NCBI GenBank assembly: GCA_034336665.1
Contig: CM067589.1
Coordinates: 1,187,720 to 1,251,719, forward strand
Direction of reading: 5' to 3'
DNA length: 64,000 nt
Source of the DNA: Luscinia megarhynchos
Taxonomy: Eukaryota; Chordata; Aves; Passeriformes; Turdidae
Below the pieces are notes generated by a model. The model was not told the origin of the DNA. It saw nothing but the letters and a program-made list of their open reading frames with translations, and searched no databases. Shown piece after piece: positions 21,501-30,100 of this stretch; within the stretch, counting starts at the first letter, position 1, and each line of letters begins with the position of its first letter. The position numbers and the translations under genes were made by a program.

Positions 21501-22482
21501 CCAGCTGCGCCCACAGTGCTGCCGGTCCAGCAGCCAGTCTGGGACAGGGACAGGAACATGGGGACAGGGACAGGGGGATGGAGAAAGGGACAGGGACAGG
21601 GGGACAGCAGGGACATGGGGATGGGGACAGTATGGAATATGGGGACAGGGACATGGGGACAGCGAGGGACATGGGGACAGCAGGGATATAGGGACGGGGA
21701 AAGCAGGGAACATGGGGACAGGGATATGGGGACATGGGGACAGGGACAGCAGGGATATGGGACACGGGCACACGGGGACAGAGACAGCAGGGCCATGGGG
21801 ATGTGGGGACACAGGGACAGGGACGACATGGGACCCTAACCCTAACCCTGGCTTTGGGGACATGGAGGACAAACACTGGGAAGAATTCCCGAGTCTTTTC
21901 CCAAACCCCGTGAGGAATTCCCAGTTCGGAGGGAAAAGGAGGGAATTGGAATTCCCGGCTCTTCCCCCAGCTGGATGAGAATGAGGGGGACAAACACGGG
22001 AATAAATTCCCGAATTCTTCCCCGGTTCGGAGGGAAATGGAGGATTGGGATAACCGGGATAAATCCTGGCTCCCTCCCCGGTTCGGAGAGAAAGGAGGAT
22101 TGGGATAACGGGGACAAATCCCGGTTCTTTCCCGGTTTGGAGGGAAAGCGGAGCCGGGAGAGGGCGGAGCCGGGGATTCGGTCCGTACCCATGAGTTTGC
22201 TGGTCTGGATGTCGATGGGAACATTCTGGTAATCCTGGGCAGCGACCTGCGGGAGGACACGGCAGGAGCGGGGCTGCCGCCACCGGAACCGGGAGCAGAA
22301 CCGGGAACGGCACCGGGAGCGGAGCGGGGCTCGGTACCCTCCATTCCAGCGCCGGGCCCGGGCTGTCCCCGCTCCCGGTCCCTTCCCCGCTCCCGATCCC
22401 GCTCCCTCCTCTGATCCCGGTCCCTTCCCCGATCCCGATCCCCGCTCCCGGTCCCGGTCCCGGTCCCGCTCCTCACCTGCAT
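12500..22482 (-). CDS. CDK5RAP3: CDK5RAP3 (C53/LZAP), 16 coding exons, 538 aa
   Basis: CDK5RAP3 is the adaptor of the UFM1 ligase complex (UFL1-DDRGK1) at the ER and recruits ATG8 proteins for ER-phagy. Coding exons in gene order: 22482-22477, 22246-22189, 21259-21128, 20666-20566, 19894-19846, 17691-17524, 16472-16334, 15476-15329, 15237-15157, 14937-14872, 14704-14645, 14561-14486, 14279-14191, 13627-13422, 12812-12641, 12565-12500. All junctions are AG/GT and phases close to 1617 bases, against 506 aa in human. Landmarks are NVPIDIQTSKL at the start, KGTEASTKNLFGRYSSQRMK, DWQEIVSLYEKENAYL, ETRNQFIDELME, LAPAVLQGQ, LCMILASPRYVERV, EQAALEPKL and the C-terminus EADISKRYGGRPVNLMG. Oddities: the IDWGD exon is multiplied, exon 6 shifts frame internally, and extra copies of the exon 3 splice acceptor are present. 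The introns are almost entirely arrays. Confidence 0.95.
12641..12812 (-). CDS. CDK5RAP3: CDK5RAP3 exon 15 (coiled coil)
   Basis: Encodes YVERVSALLRQKLLQAELLL through AKELQKL, a Q/E/L-rich coiled coil with the conserved EQAALEPKL. Donor CTG/GTGAGG. Confidence 0.95.
12840..13110. repeat. Minisatellite (GGTGACACTGAATGGTGT + GGGGACAGC)
   Basis: Five copies of GGGTGACACTGAATGGTGTG separated by variable GGGGACAGCAGGGACAG runs. It starts about 30 bases upstream of the exon 15 acceptor, in CDK5RAP3 intron 14. Confidence 0.9.
13115..13405. repeat. Minisatellite (GGGGCTATTTTAGGG)
   Basis: About 18 copies of a ~15-base GGCTATTTTAGGGTTATTTT unit in CDK5RAP3 intron 14. Confidence 0.85.
13422..13627 (-). 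CDS. CDK5RAP3: CDK5RAP3 exon 14
   Basis: Encodes LELFLAQRLLEMEDEADVV, AMSQLQLAPAVLQGQ and HLCMILASP. It aligns without gaps to the family. Acceptor CCCGCAG and donor CCCAG/GTGCCC. Confidence 0.95.
13680..14180. repeat. Minisatellite (TGTCCCCTAATGGCCAYCRGCA)
   Basis: About 22 copies of a ~22-base unit, TGTCCCCTGATAGCCACCAG or TGTCCCCTAATGGCCACTGC, filling CDK5RAP3 intron 13. Confidence 0.9.
14191..14279 (-). CDS. CDK5RAP3: CDK5RAP3 exon 13
   Basis: Encodes PEDVARGSDALTVLENAETR and NQFIDELME, highly conserved in the family. Donor GAG/GTGGCG. Confidence 0.95.
14486..14561 (-). CDS. CDK5RAP3: CDK5RAP3 exon 12 (IDWGD motif 4)
   Basis: GDDGIDWGDGGGQEG leads into TITVLEAGTE, the anchor to human GIDWGDDAVALQITVLEAGT. 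This is the ancestral last IDWGD exon. Acceptor CCCTCAG and donor GAGG/GTGAGC. Confidence 0.93.
14645..14704 (-). CDS. CDK5RAP3: CDK5RAP3 exon 11 (IDWGD motif 3)
   Basis: Twenty codons reading DGIDWGDGEKGTVPAEPSAQ between CCTCAG and a CAG/GTTTGT donor, phase 0. Almost identical to exon 10, which indicates recent duplication. Expression of both copies is inferred from intact splice sites and frame. Confidence 0.75.
14760..14797 (-). pseudogene. Decayed IDWGD exon cassette
   Basis: Between exons 10 and 11 the same intron-exon cassette recurs (CCCTCAG, then GGGAACAGTGGCAGAGGGAC), but the IDWGD codons have decayed to GNSGRGTGV. A second relic at 15012-15034 reads DDGSNWDN. Both look like dead copies of the duplicated exon. 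Confidence 0.6.
14872..14937 (-). CDS. CDK5RAP3: CDK5RAP3 exon 10 (IDWGD motif 2)
   Basis: Twenty-two codons, GDDGIDWGDGEKG then TVPAEPSAQ, between CCCTTAG and CAG/GTGGGT, phase 0. Differs from exon 11 mainly by two extra N-terminal codons. Confidence 0.8.
15157..15237 (-). CDS. CDK5RAP3: CDK5RAP3 exon 9 (IDWGD motif 1)
   Basis: Encodes IDWGDFPAEPPQGG and DSDCGITVEPSPQ, matching human AIDWGDFGVEAVSEGTDSGI. IDWG motifs are shuffled ATG8-interacting and UFM1-binding motifs in this family. Confidence 0.93.
15329..15476 (-). CDS. CDK5RAP3: CDK5RAP3 exon 8
   Basis: Encodes VAVLPLLRFVAAHGNRSVFR and WRTGREPRLLQRPEL, ending in the acidic PEPPPEEDT. Matches human VLPMLRFVQKRGNSTVYEWR. Acceptor GCCGCAG. 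Confidence 0.94.
15490..16150. repeat. Minisatellite (GGGAACGGGGACAGCGGGGA)
   Basis: Irregular copies of GGGACAGCGTGGGGAACGG and GGGGACATTGGGCACGGGGA in CDK5RAP3 intron 7. The minus strand is C-rich. Confidence 0.9.
16334..16472 (-). CDS. CDK5RAP3: CDK5RAP3 exon 7
   Basis: Encodes GQDVRRELLAQVQALPSLL through ALGDAIELYEASAAFVCD. Aligns to human ENVRGELLALVKDLPSQL and GEAIDVYQASVGFVCE. Confidence 0.94.
16480..16605. repeat. Short minisatellite (GGGGACACTGGGGACACCCT)
   Basis: Tandem GGGACACTGGGGCACTGGGG units just upstream of the exon 7 acceptor. Confidence 0.85.
16740..17510. repeat. Minisatellite (CCATCTCCCCCATCCCCGCT) with a (CCATT)n core at 16855-16945
   Basis: About 35 copies of a ~19-base C-rich unit in CDK5RAP3 intron 6. 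Near its left end is an uninterrupted pentamer run of about 18 CCATT units, the same pentamer (GGAAT/ATTCC) as human satellite III. Confidence 0.93.
17524..17691 (-). CDS. CDK5RAP3: CDK5RAP3 exon 6, internally frame-shifted
   Basis: Acceptor TGCCCCAG and donor ACGC/GTGAGT, 168 bases, overall phase correct. The start (AELCSLLGAVSA) matches human VELSSLLVRNVN and the end (ERFLGAAMSGIT) matches EQFYHSCKQYGIT. The middle matches the family only in another frame (QLGRGQQAQQGSWREEQCQ, compare QIAKCQQLQQEYSRKEEECQ). So there are two compensating indels, either real or from the assembly. As read, the middle 30 residues are non-homologous. Confidence 0.8.
17800..19845. repeat. 2-kb CCCATTCC array filling CDK5RAP3 intron 5
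   Basis: Over 200 near-identical 6-8 base units, CCCATT/CCCCATT (minus strand GGGAAT/GGGGAT). It runs from about 110 bases upstream of exon 6 to the donor of exon 5. The transcribed strand product is G-rich with closely spaced G3-4 runs. Long proline-, serine- or glycine-rich open frames in all directions are artefacts. Confidence 0.97.
19846..19894 (-). CDS. CDK5RAP3: CDK5RAP3 exon 5
   Basis: Encodes DWQEIVSLYEKENAYL, equivalent to human DWQEIIALYEKDNTYL. The donor CTGG/GTGAGG directly abuts the CCCATT array. Confidence 0.94.
19910..20555. repeat. Polypurine (GAGGAA)n tract in CDK5RAP3 intron 4
   Basis: Almost pure purine plus strand. About 18 perfect GAGGAA hexamers lie at 20255-20365, surrounded by diverged GGAGGAAGATGA units. 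It is a long homopurine-homopyrimidine mirror sequence able to form triplex DNA. Confidence 0.95.
20566..20666 (-). CDS. CDK5RAP3: CDK5RAP3 exon 4
   Basis: Encodes LHYFHCLRIVEILKGTEAST and KNLFGRYSSQRMK, one of the most conserved blocks of the family. Acceptor CCCCCAG and donor AAG/GTGGGA. Confidence 0.96.
20690..20945. repeat. Minisatellite (GGGATCCCCAGGAGACTTTT)
   Basis: About eight imperfect ~32-base copies in CDK5RAP3 intron 3. The following 20945-21120 is unique AAACCCCAAACC-rich intron. Confidence 0.85.
21128..21259 (-). CDS. CDK5RAP3: CDK5RAP3 exon 3
   Basis: Acceptor CTGTCCCAG, then WLLDRRHCGRRWQAQVQAV, MQAALQDMPEHPEIRELL and RGS, matching human DWLVDRRHCSLKWQSLVLTI and AAIQDMPESEEIAQLLSGS. 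Donor TCCT/GTGAGG. Partial copies of its left edge lie upstream. Confidence 0.95.
21260..21832. repeat. Array carrying extra copies of the CDK5RAP3 exon 3 splice acceptor
   Basis: A GGGGACATGGGGACAGGG minisatellite in intron 2 that contains two further copies of the exon 3 edge, at about 21311-21370 and 21490-21552. Each has CTGTCCCAG followed by about 45 exon bases reading DWLLDRQHCG, then returns to repeat. Neither copy has a donor directly after it. Confidence 0.88.
21834..21849. repeat. Short interstitial telomere-type repeat CCCTAACCCTAACCCT
   Basis: Two and two-thirds exact vertebrate telomere hexamers at the right boundary of the exon 3 array. Confidence 0.8.
22189..22246 (-). CDS. 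CDK5RAP3: CDK5RAP3 exon 2
   Basis: Encodes VAAQDYQNVPIDIQTSKLM, matching human DHQHVPIDIQTSKLL. Acceptor CTCCCGCAG and donor ATGG/GTACGG. Confidence 0.95.
22477..22482 (-). CDS. CDK5RAP3: CDK5RAP3 exon 1, coding part (Met-Gln)
   Basis: ATGCAG/GTGAGG. The only ATG in frame with exon 2. The 5' UTR lies just to the right, with an ETS-type CACTTCCG at about 22503. Confidence 0.85.
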
Positions 22483-22499
22483 CTTTTCCGTCTCCGCCT

Positions 22500-22690
22500 C
22501 TCCACTTCCGCCCTCCCCGCCCCAGCCAATCGCCGCCTCAGTTCCCGCGCCTCGGCCAATCACAGCGCGCTCCGCCCCGAGCCCCCGCTCTCCCGCCAAT
22601 CAGGTGCGGCGATGCGGAGGCAGCGCCACGTGCCGCCGTTCCGATTGGCTGCAGGGAAAGGGGCGGGGTCGTCGCGGACCAATGGGCGGA
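22500..22690 (-). promoter_or_regulatory. CDK5RAP3 promoter with five CCAAT boxes
   Basis: CCAAT at 22526, 22556, 22596 and 22679 and reversed at 22644, with GC boxes, an ETS-type CTTCCG and a CACGTG E-box at about 22628. A TATA-less CpG-island promoter immediately 5' of the CDK5RAP3 start codon. Confidence 0.8.
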
Positions 22691-22699
22691 GCGCGTCCC

Positions 22700-23380
22700 T
22701 GCGCCCTTGTCCCCGTGTCTGTCAAGTAAACATTACAAGAAGGGGCACCGGTAATTACAAAAGTTAATTACAAGCGGAGACAAAGTAGTTCGGCACAGCA
22801 GAAGACGAATTGTAAGAAAGGATGAACTGTCTGGGCAGCTCATACAGATTAAACAACAACTTTAAAATAATTAACCTAGTAGAACGCAATGATCTTTTTT
22901 AAAAAACAATTTAAATGGCGTTTAATTTGTTTGAATGAACTGTCCCATTAAGACCCGGAGGAATCCGGAGCCTTCTCACCCTTCCAGGCTGGATCCAGAG
23001 ATCCGCGGAGCTCTCACGGCTCATTAACCACAGTTAATTAATAATTAACCTCGCGGTGGGCTCCCCGCTTCCACCAGCGCAGTATATGAATCAATATTTT
23101 GGAATTCCAGCGGGGCAGGAATGGGGATTTTGGGAAATTTCCATCCCTGAAACCCTCCCCGCCGGCTGAGGATGATGATGGGAAAGGAGCGGGGATGAGA
23201 ATTCCCGAAATCCCGGAGATTCCCTGGAGTCTGTCGCCCTCTGCCGGCCAGAAAGGGCAAAACACTCCTGGAAAAAATGGGGAGAGTATGGGAGCGAGCA
23301 GGGGGAAATAAAATACAAATAAAAAGAAAATAAAAAGAAAATAAAAATGGAAATAAAGATTTTAAAAAAAACCAAACTCG
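22700..23380. other. AT-rich island between CDK5RAP3 and SNF8
   Basis: Composition drops abruptly: 22720-22950 is mostly A/T with GTAATTACAAAAGTTAATTAC and TTAAAATAATTAACC. It is unique and non-repetitive, with no open frame. It could be an old transposable-element fragment or a conserved regulatory island. I could not classify it. Confidence 0.4.
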
Positions 23381-23389
23381 GATCCTCTT

Positions 23390-23885
23390 TATCCCTTCAG
23401 AATTCCCCTTTCCTCCCTCAGAATTGCCATTTATCCCCTCAGAATTCCCTTTTTAACTCCTCACATCCCTTTATTCCCTCAGAATTCCCATTTATCCCTC
23501 TCACAATTCCCATTTATTCCCTCAGAATTCCCATTTATCCCCTCACAATTCCCTTTTTACCGCCTCACACCCCTTTATTCCCCTCACACTTCCCCTTTAT
23601 CCCTCCAAAATTCCCCTTTAGCCCCTCAAAATTCCCCTTTTCTCCCCCAGAATTCCCATTTATCCCCTCAGATTTTCCTTTTTAAACCCTCACATCCCTT
23701 TATCGCCTCAGAACCCCCTTTGCCCCCTCACAATTCCCCTTTGCCCCCTCACAATTCCCCTTTATCCCCTCACAATTCCCCTTTACAACCCTTTATCCCT
23801 CACACTCTTTATCCCCTCACAATTCCCCTTTATCCCCTCACAATTCTCCTTTATCCCCCTCACAATTCCCTTTTCCTTTCCCCTT
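23390..23885. repeat. Minisatellite (CCTCACAATTCCCCTTTATC)
   Basis: About 24 copies of a ~20-base unit, AATTCCCMTTTATCCCCTCA, immediately upstream of the SNF8 promoter. Confidence 0.93.
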
Positions 23886-23984
23886 TTTCCCCTTTTTCTC
23901 CTTTTTCCCGGCGCTGCCGCCGTCCCTCACTGAGGGGGGGAGGGGCTCTGAGGGACCGACGCCTTCCCGCCTTTCCCGCGCGCC

Positions 23985-24060
23985 GTTTGATGACGCCACG
24001 CGGCGCCCGCCGGATGACGTCACAACGAGCGCGCCTGGTTATGACGTCAGAGCGGGCGCG
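23985..24060 (+). promoter_or_regulatory. SNF8 promoter with tandem CRE/ATF sites
   Basis: Two perfect CREs TGACGTCA at 24015-24022 and 24042-24049 and a variant TGACGCCA at 23991, within 35-70 bases of the SNF8 start codon, in a CpG island. This suggests CREB/ATF control of SNF8. Confidence 0.75.
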
Positions 24061-24082
24061 CCGGCGGCGCGGCGGAGCCGGG

Positions 24083-24135
24083 ATGCACCGGCGGGGGTGG
24101 GGGCGGGGGCGATCGCCAGGAAAAAACTGACCGAG
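24083..24135 (+). CDS. SNF8: SNF8 exon 1 with a one-base deletion
   Basis: ATGCACCGGCGG starts the family's MHRRG, and [13 protein letters not shown] follows only one frame over, from 24097. The exon is 53 bases where 54 are needed. The loss is in a G-run. Donor GAG/GTGAGC. Confidence 0.85.
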
Positions 24136-27100
24136 GTGAGCGGGGAAAACCGCACGGGGCAGCGGGGATGGACCGGGACACGAGGGGAACGGACCGGTTC
24201 GGGTCTGTCTGTCCCGGTTCTGTCTGTCCCGGTTCTGTCTGTCCCGGGTCTGTCTGTCCCGGTTCGGGTCTGTCTGTCCCGGGTTTTGTCTGTCCCGGTT
24301 CTGTCTGTCCCGGTTCGGGTCTGTCCCGTGTCCATCCCGCTGTCCCCCCGCAGGCCAAGTACAAGGAGCGAGGGACGGTTCTGGCTGAGGATCAGCTGGC
24401 ACAGGTGGGGATTGTCCTTCCCGTCCCTGTCCCCAAGCCCGTCCTTATCCCATCCCCATCCCCATCCCGATTCCCTGACACCATTATTCCCAGTTCCCAC
24501 TTTCCCATTCCCCATCATTCCCAGTTTCCCATTCGCCATTCCCAGTTTCCCCATTCCCAGTTCCCAGTTTCCCATTCCCGATTCCCACCCATCCCCATCC
24601 CCATCCCACATTCCCATTCCCCGCATCGATTCCCAGTTTCCCATTCCCCATCCCCATCCCACATTCCCATTCCCCATTATTCCCAGTTTCCCATCCCCAT
24701 TCCCATTCCCCATTATTCCCAGTTTCCCATTCCCATTCCCCATTATTCCCAGTTCCCATCCCCATTTCCCATTCCCCATCCCCATTCCCCATTCCCCATT
24801 ATTCCCAGTTTCCCATTCCCCATCATTCCCAGTTTCCCATTCCCCATGATTCCCAGTTTCCCATTCCCCATTATTCCCAGTTTCCCCATTCCCCATTCCC
24901 AGTTTCCCATCCCCGTTCCCCATTATTCCCAGTTCCCCATTCCCCATTATTCCCAGTTCCCCATTCCCCATTATTCCCAGTTTCCCATTCCCCATTATTC
25001 CCAGTTCCCCATCCCCATTCCCAGTTCCCCTGCCTCCCATGATTCCCAGTTCCCCGTTCCCCATTATTCCCAGTTCCCATTCCCCATTGTTCCCAGTTTC
25101 CATTCCATTCCAGTTCCCCATTCCCATTCCCCAGTTCCATTCCATTATTCCCAGTTCCCATTCCCCATTATTCCCAGTTCCCCATTCCCCATTATTCCCA
25201 GTTCCATTCCCCATTATTCCAGTTCCCATTCCCATTCCATTCCCAGTTCCCCATGATTCCCCAGTTCCCCATTCCACCCCCATGATTCCCAGTTCCCATT
25301 CCCATCCATTCCCAGTTTCCATTCCCCATTACCCTATTCCCATTCCCATTATTCCCAGTTCCATCCCATTCCCAGTTCCCTGCCTCCCATGATTCCCAGT
25401 TCCCCTATTCCCCATGATTCCCAGTTCCCCATTCCCCATCATTCCCAGTTCCCCATTCCCCATTCCCAGTTCCATTCCCAGTTCCCATTCCCTATTCCAC
25501 CCCATTATTCCAGTTCCCATTCCCATGCCATTCCCAGTTCCCATTCCCCATTCCCAGTTCCCCATTCCCATTATTCCCAGCTTTCCATTCCATTATTCCC
25601 AGTTCCCATTCCCCACTATTCCCAGTTTCCCATTCCATTATCCCCGTTCCCGTTCCATGATTCCCAGTTTCCCCATTCCCATTATTCCAGTTCCCATTCC
25701 CATGATTCCCCAGTTCCATCCATTCATGCTTCCATTCCATGTTCCCATTCCATTCCCCATATCCATTCCTATTCCCTCGCATTCCCATGATTCCATTCCA
25801 GTTCCATTCCCATGATTCCCAGCTTCCCATTCCAGATTCCATCGTCCGTCCTCGCAGTTCCCATATCCCATGGCTCCATTCCATTTCCCAGTTCCCTCAT
25901 TCCCCTATTATTCGCATTTCCCCATTCCATTCCCCATTCCATTCCCTATGATTCCCAGCTTCCATTCCCATGTACTTTCCAGTTCCATTCCACATTCCCC
26001 ATTCCCATTCCCAGTTTCCATCCATTCCATTCCAGTTCCCATCTATTCCAGTTCCATTCCATTATTCCCAGTTTCCATTCCATCATTCCCATTCCATTCC
26101 ATTCCCCTCCATTGTTCCCATTCCCATTCCCATATCCCTTGTTCCATTCCATTCCGTTCCCCATTCCATTCATTCCCCTCCATTCCCATTCCAGTTCCAT
26201 TCCATCCCAGTTCCATTCCCATTCCATTCCATTCCATTCCCAGTTTCCACTCCATATCCCAGTTCCATTCCATTCCGTTTCCATTCCAGTATTCCCATTC
26301 CATTCCCCCATTCCCAGTTCCATTCCCCATGTCCCTGTCCCTATTCCCTTCATTCCCATTCCAGTTCCATTCCCAGTTCCATCCCATTCCAGTTCCATTC
26401 CATGATTCCCAGTTTCCCCATTCCCATTATCGATTCCATCCAGTTTCCATTCCATGATTCCATTCCATCATTCCATTCCCGGTTCCATTATCATGTCCCA
26501 TTATCCACTGTCCATTGTCCACTGTCCCCTATGTCCCCTATCCGGTGTCCACTATTGCCGATGTCCATTCAGTGCGCTCCGGGGCGTTTCACGCCGGCAG
26601 GATCGTCGGCTGCCGGCAGTTCCCCATGATGTGCCACTGTGGGCTCGCTGTGGCTCATACTGGGATCCTGCCATGGTGCCAGTCGCACTGGGTCTCCCTG
26701 TCCGTCCATCCTTGTCCCTGTCCCCATCCATCCCATCCCCAGCCCATTTTCCATTCCCATCCCATTCCCCGTTTCCATTTGTCATTCCTCATTCCCCTTT
26801 CCCATTCCCATTCCTGTCCCTGTTCCCATTCCATTCCCCATTCCCTATTCCCCATTCCCCATTCCCCCATTCCCCATCTCCATTCCATTTCCCCATTCCT
26901 GTCCCTGTTCCCATTCCCCATTCCCTATTCCCCATTCCCATTCCATTCCCATTCCTGTCCCTGTTCCCATTCCCCATTCCCTATTCCAGTCCTATTTCCC
27001 ATTCCAATTCTCTTCTGCATTCCCATTCCCCACCCCATTCCCCATTTCCCATTCCCCATCCCCATTTCCCATTCCCATCCCATTTTCCCTTTCCCCATTC

Positions 27101-30100
27101 CCTCATCCCCCATTCCATTCCATCCCATTTCCTATTCCCATCCCCATTCCCCATTCCCGCTTTCCTATTCCCATCCCATTTCCCCTTTCCCCATTCCCAT
27201 TTCCCCTTTCCCATCCCCATTCCCATTTCCCATCCCCATTCCCATCCCATTTCCCATCCCCATTCCCCATTCCCATCCCATTTCCCATCCCCATTCCCCA
27301 TTTCCTGTTCCCATTTCCCATCCCCACTGGGGACAGACCCCACAATCCATGTCCCACAGCGAGTGGAACAGCTCTGGGAGGGATTTCCCTCTTCCCTGAT
27401 TTCCCTCTTCCCTGATTTCCCTCTTCCCTGTCCTTTCCCAGCTGGAAAAGGCTTCTGGGCAGAGATGTTGGGAGTTGGAGATTTCTACTACGAGCTGGGG
27501 GTGCAGATCATCGAGGTGTGCCTGGCGCTGAAACACCGCAACGGAGGTGGGGGCAGTCCCTGACGTCCCTGGATCCATCATCCCTGATCCTGGGATCCAT
27601 CCCTGATCCTGGGGATCCATCCCTGACATCCCAGGATCCATCCCTGACATCCCAGGATCCATCTCTGACATCCCTGGATCCATCCCTGACATCCCTGGGG
27701 ATCAATCCCTGATCCTGGAATCCATCCCTGACATCCCTGGGATCTGATCCTTTGATCATCCCTGAGGATCAATCCTGATCCTGGGAGATCCATCCCTGCT
27801 GGGATCCATCTCCTGGGGATCCATCCCCCGATCCCTGGGATCCATCCCTGATCCCAGGGGATCCATCCCTGACGTCCCTGGATCCATCCCTGACATCCCT
27901 GGATCCATCATCCCTGATCCTGGGGATCCATCCCTGACCCTGGGATCCATCCCTGACATCCCTGGGATCCATCCCTGATCCTGGGGATCCATCCCTGACG
28001 TCCCTGGGATCCATCCCTGATCCTGGGATCCATCATCCTGATCCTGGGATCACATCCCTGATTCTGGGGATCCATCCCTGACATCCCAGGATCCATTCCT
28101 GATATCTCTGGATATCCATCCCTGACATCCCTGGATCCATCTCTGAAATGTGGGATCCATCCCTGATATCCCTGGGGATCAATCCCTGATCCTGGGATCC
28201 ATCATCCCTGATTCTGGGGATCCATCCCTGACATCCCAGGGATCCATCCCTGATCCTGGGGATCCATCCCTGACATCCCAGGGATCCATGTCCCTGACCC
28301 CATAAATCCATGAAAAAAGAGAACAATCCAAGGGATTTCCAGAGGATATGAATTCCCAGAGTGGATGTTCCTCATCCCAAAAAGGGCAATTTCACACTCA
28401 TCAATCCCATCAGTTCTCTGATTCCATAAATCCCATAAATGTATGGGGTCGATCTGAGTGAGCAGCTGGGGCTGGGAAACCCCAGGAACAATCCCAGGAA
28501 CAATCCCTGAACAATCAGAGTAGCAATCCCAGAACAATCCCAGGAACAATCCCACAACAATCCCAGTAACAATCCCAGAACAATCCCAGGAACAATCCCA
28601 CAACAATCCCAGGAACAATCCCAGGAACAATCCCTGAACAATCAGAGTAGCAATCCCAGAACAATCCCAGTAACAATCCCACAACAATCCCAGTAACAAT
28701 CCCACAACAATCCCTGAACAATTCCAGTAACAATCCCTGAACAATCACAGAACAATCCCTGTAAAAATCCCGGAACAATCCCAGTAACAATCCCAGAACA
28801 ATCCCTGAACAATCAGAGCAACAATCACAGAACAATCCCACAACAATCCCAGAACAATCCCTGAACAATTCCAGTAACAATCCCTGAACAATCATAGAAC
28901 AATCCCTGTAAAAATCCTGGAACAATCCCAGAACAATCCCAGTATCAATCCCAGAACAATCCCTGAACAATCCCAGAACAATCCCAGAACAATCCCAGTA
29001 ACAATCCCAGTAACAATCCCAGTAACAATCCCTGAACAATCCCTGTAAAAATCCCAAATCAAACCCACAACAATCCCAGGAACAATCCCAGTAACAAACC
29101 CAGATCAATCCCTGTAAAAATCCCAGGTCAATCCCAGATCAATCCCAGATCAATCCCAGTAACAATCCCAAATCAATCCCAGATCAATCCCAGATCAATT
29201 CCCCCATTCCCAGGTCTGATCACGCTGGAGGAGCTGCAGCAGCAGGTGCTGAAGGGGAGGGGGAAATTCGCCCAGGACGTGAGTCAGTGAGTGCTGGGAG
29301 CTGGGAATCCTTGGAATTCCTGGGATTTGGGAATTCCTGGGATTTGGGGTGGGAAAAGGGACATGGATCTGGAGATTCCACGATTTTAGTGCTGGATCCA
29401 CAATTCCTGCAGGATCCACAATTCCTGCTGGATGCTCCCTGGTTTCTCTGGGATTCTCAGGGTTGTTGCTGACTTGGGGTATTTTTACCCTAAAAATCCA
29501 GCAGATGATTTTGATTCCTAAAAACCAACCCCACAGAGGATTTTCCAGCCCCACAGAGGTTTTTCCCTACAAACACCCACAGGGTTCTTCCCCCACAAAA
29601 CCCCAACCCTAGAGGATTTTTCCCTAAAAGCCCAACCCACAGAGGATTTTCAGCCCAGGATTTTTCCCACAAACCCAACCATGGGAGGATTTGTCCATAA
29701 AAACCAACTCCACAGAGGGATTTTTTCTAAAAACCCAACCCCAGGAGGATTTTTCCTAAAATCCATCTCTGGGAGGGTTTTCCAGCCCCAGGAGGATATT
29801 TTCCCTAAAAACCCAACTCCACAGAGGATGTTTTCCTAAAAACCCAACTCCACAGAGGATTTTTCCCTAAAAATCCATCTCTGGGAGGGTTTTCCAGCCC
29901 CAGGAGGGATATTTTTCCCTAAAAACCCAACTCCACAGAGGGATGTTTTCCTAAAAACCCAACTCCACAGAGGGATTTTTCCCTAAAAATCCATCTCTGG
30001 GAGGGTTTTCCAGCCCCAGGAGGATATTTTCCCTAAAAACCCAACTCCACAGAGGATGTTTTCCTACAAACCCAACTCCACAGAGGATTTTTTCCTAAAA

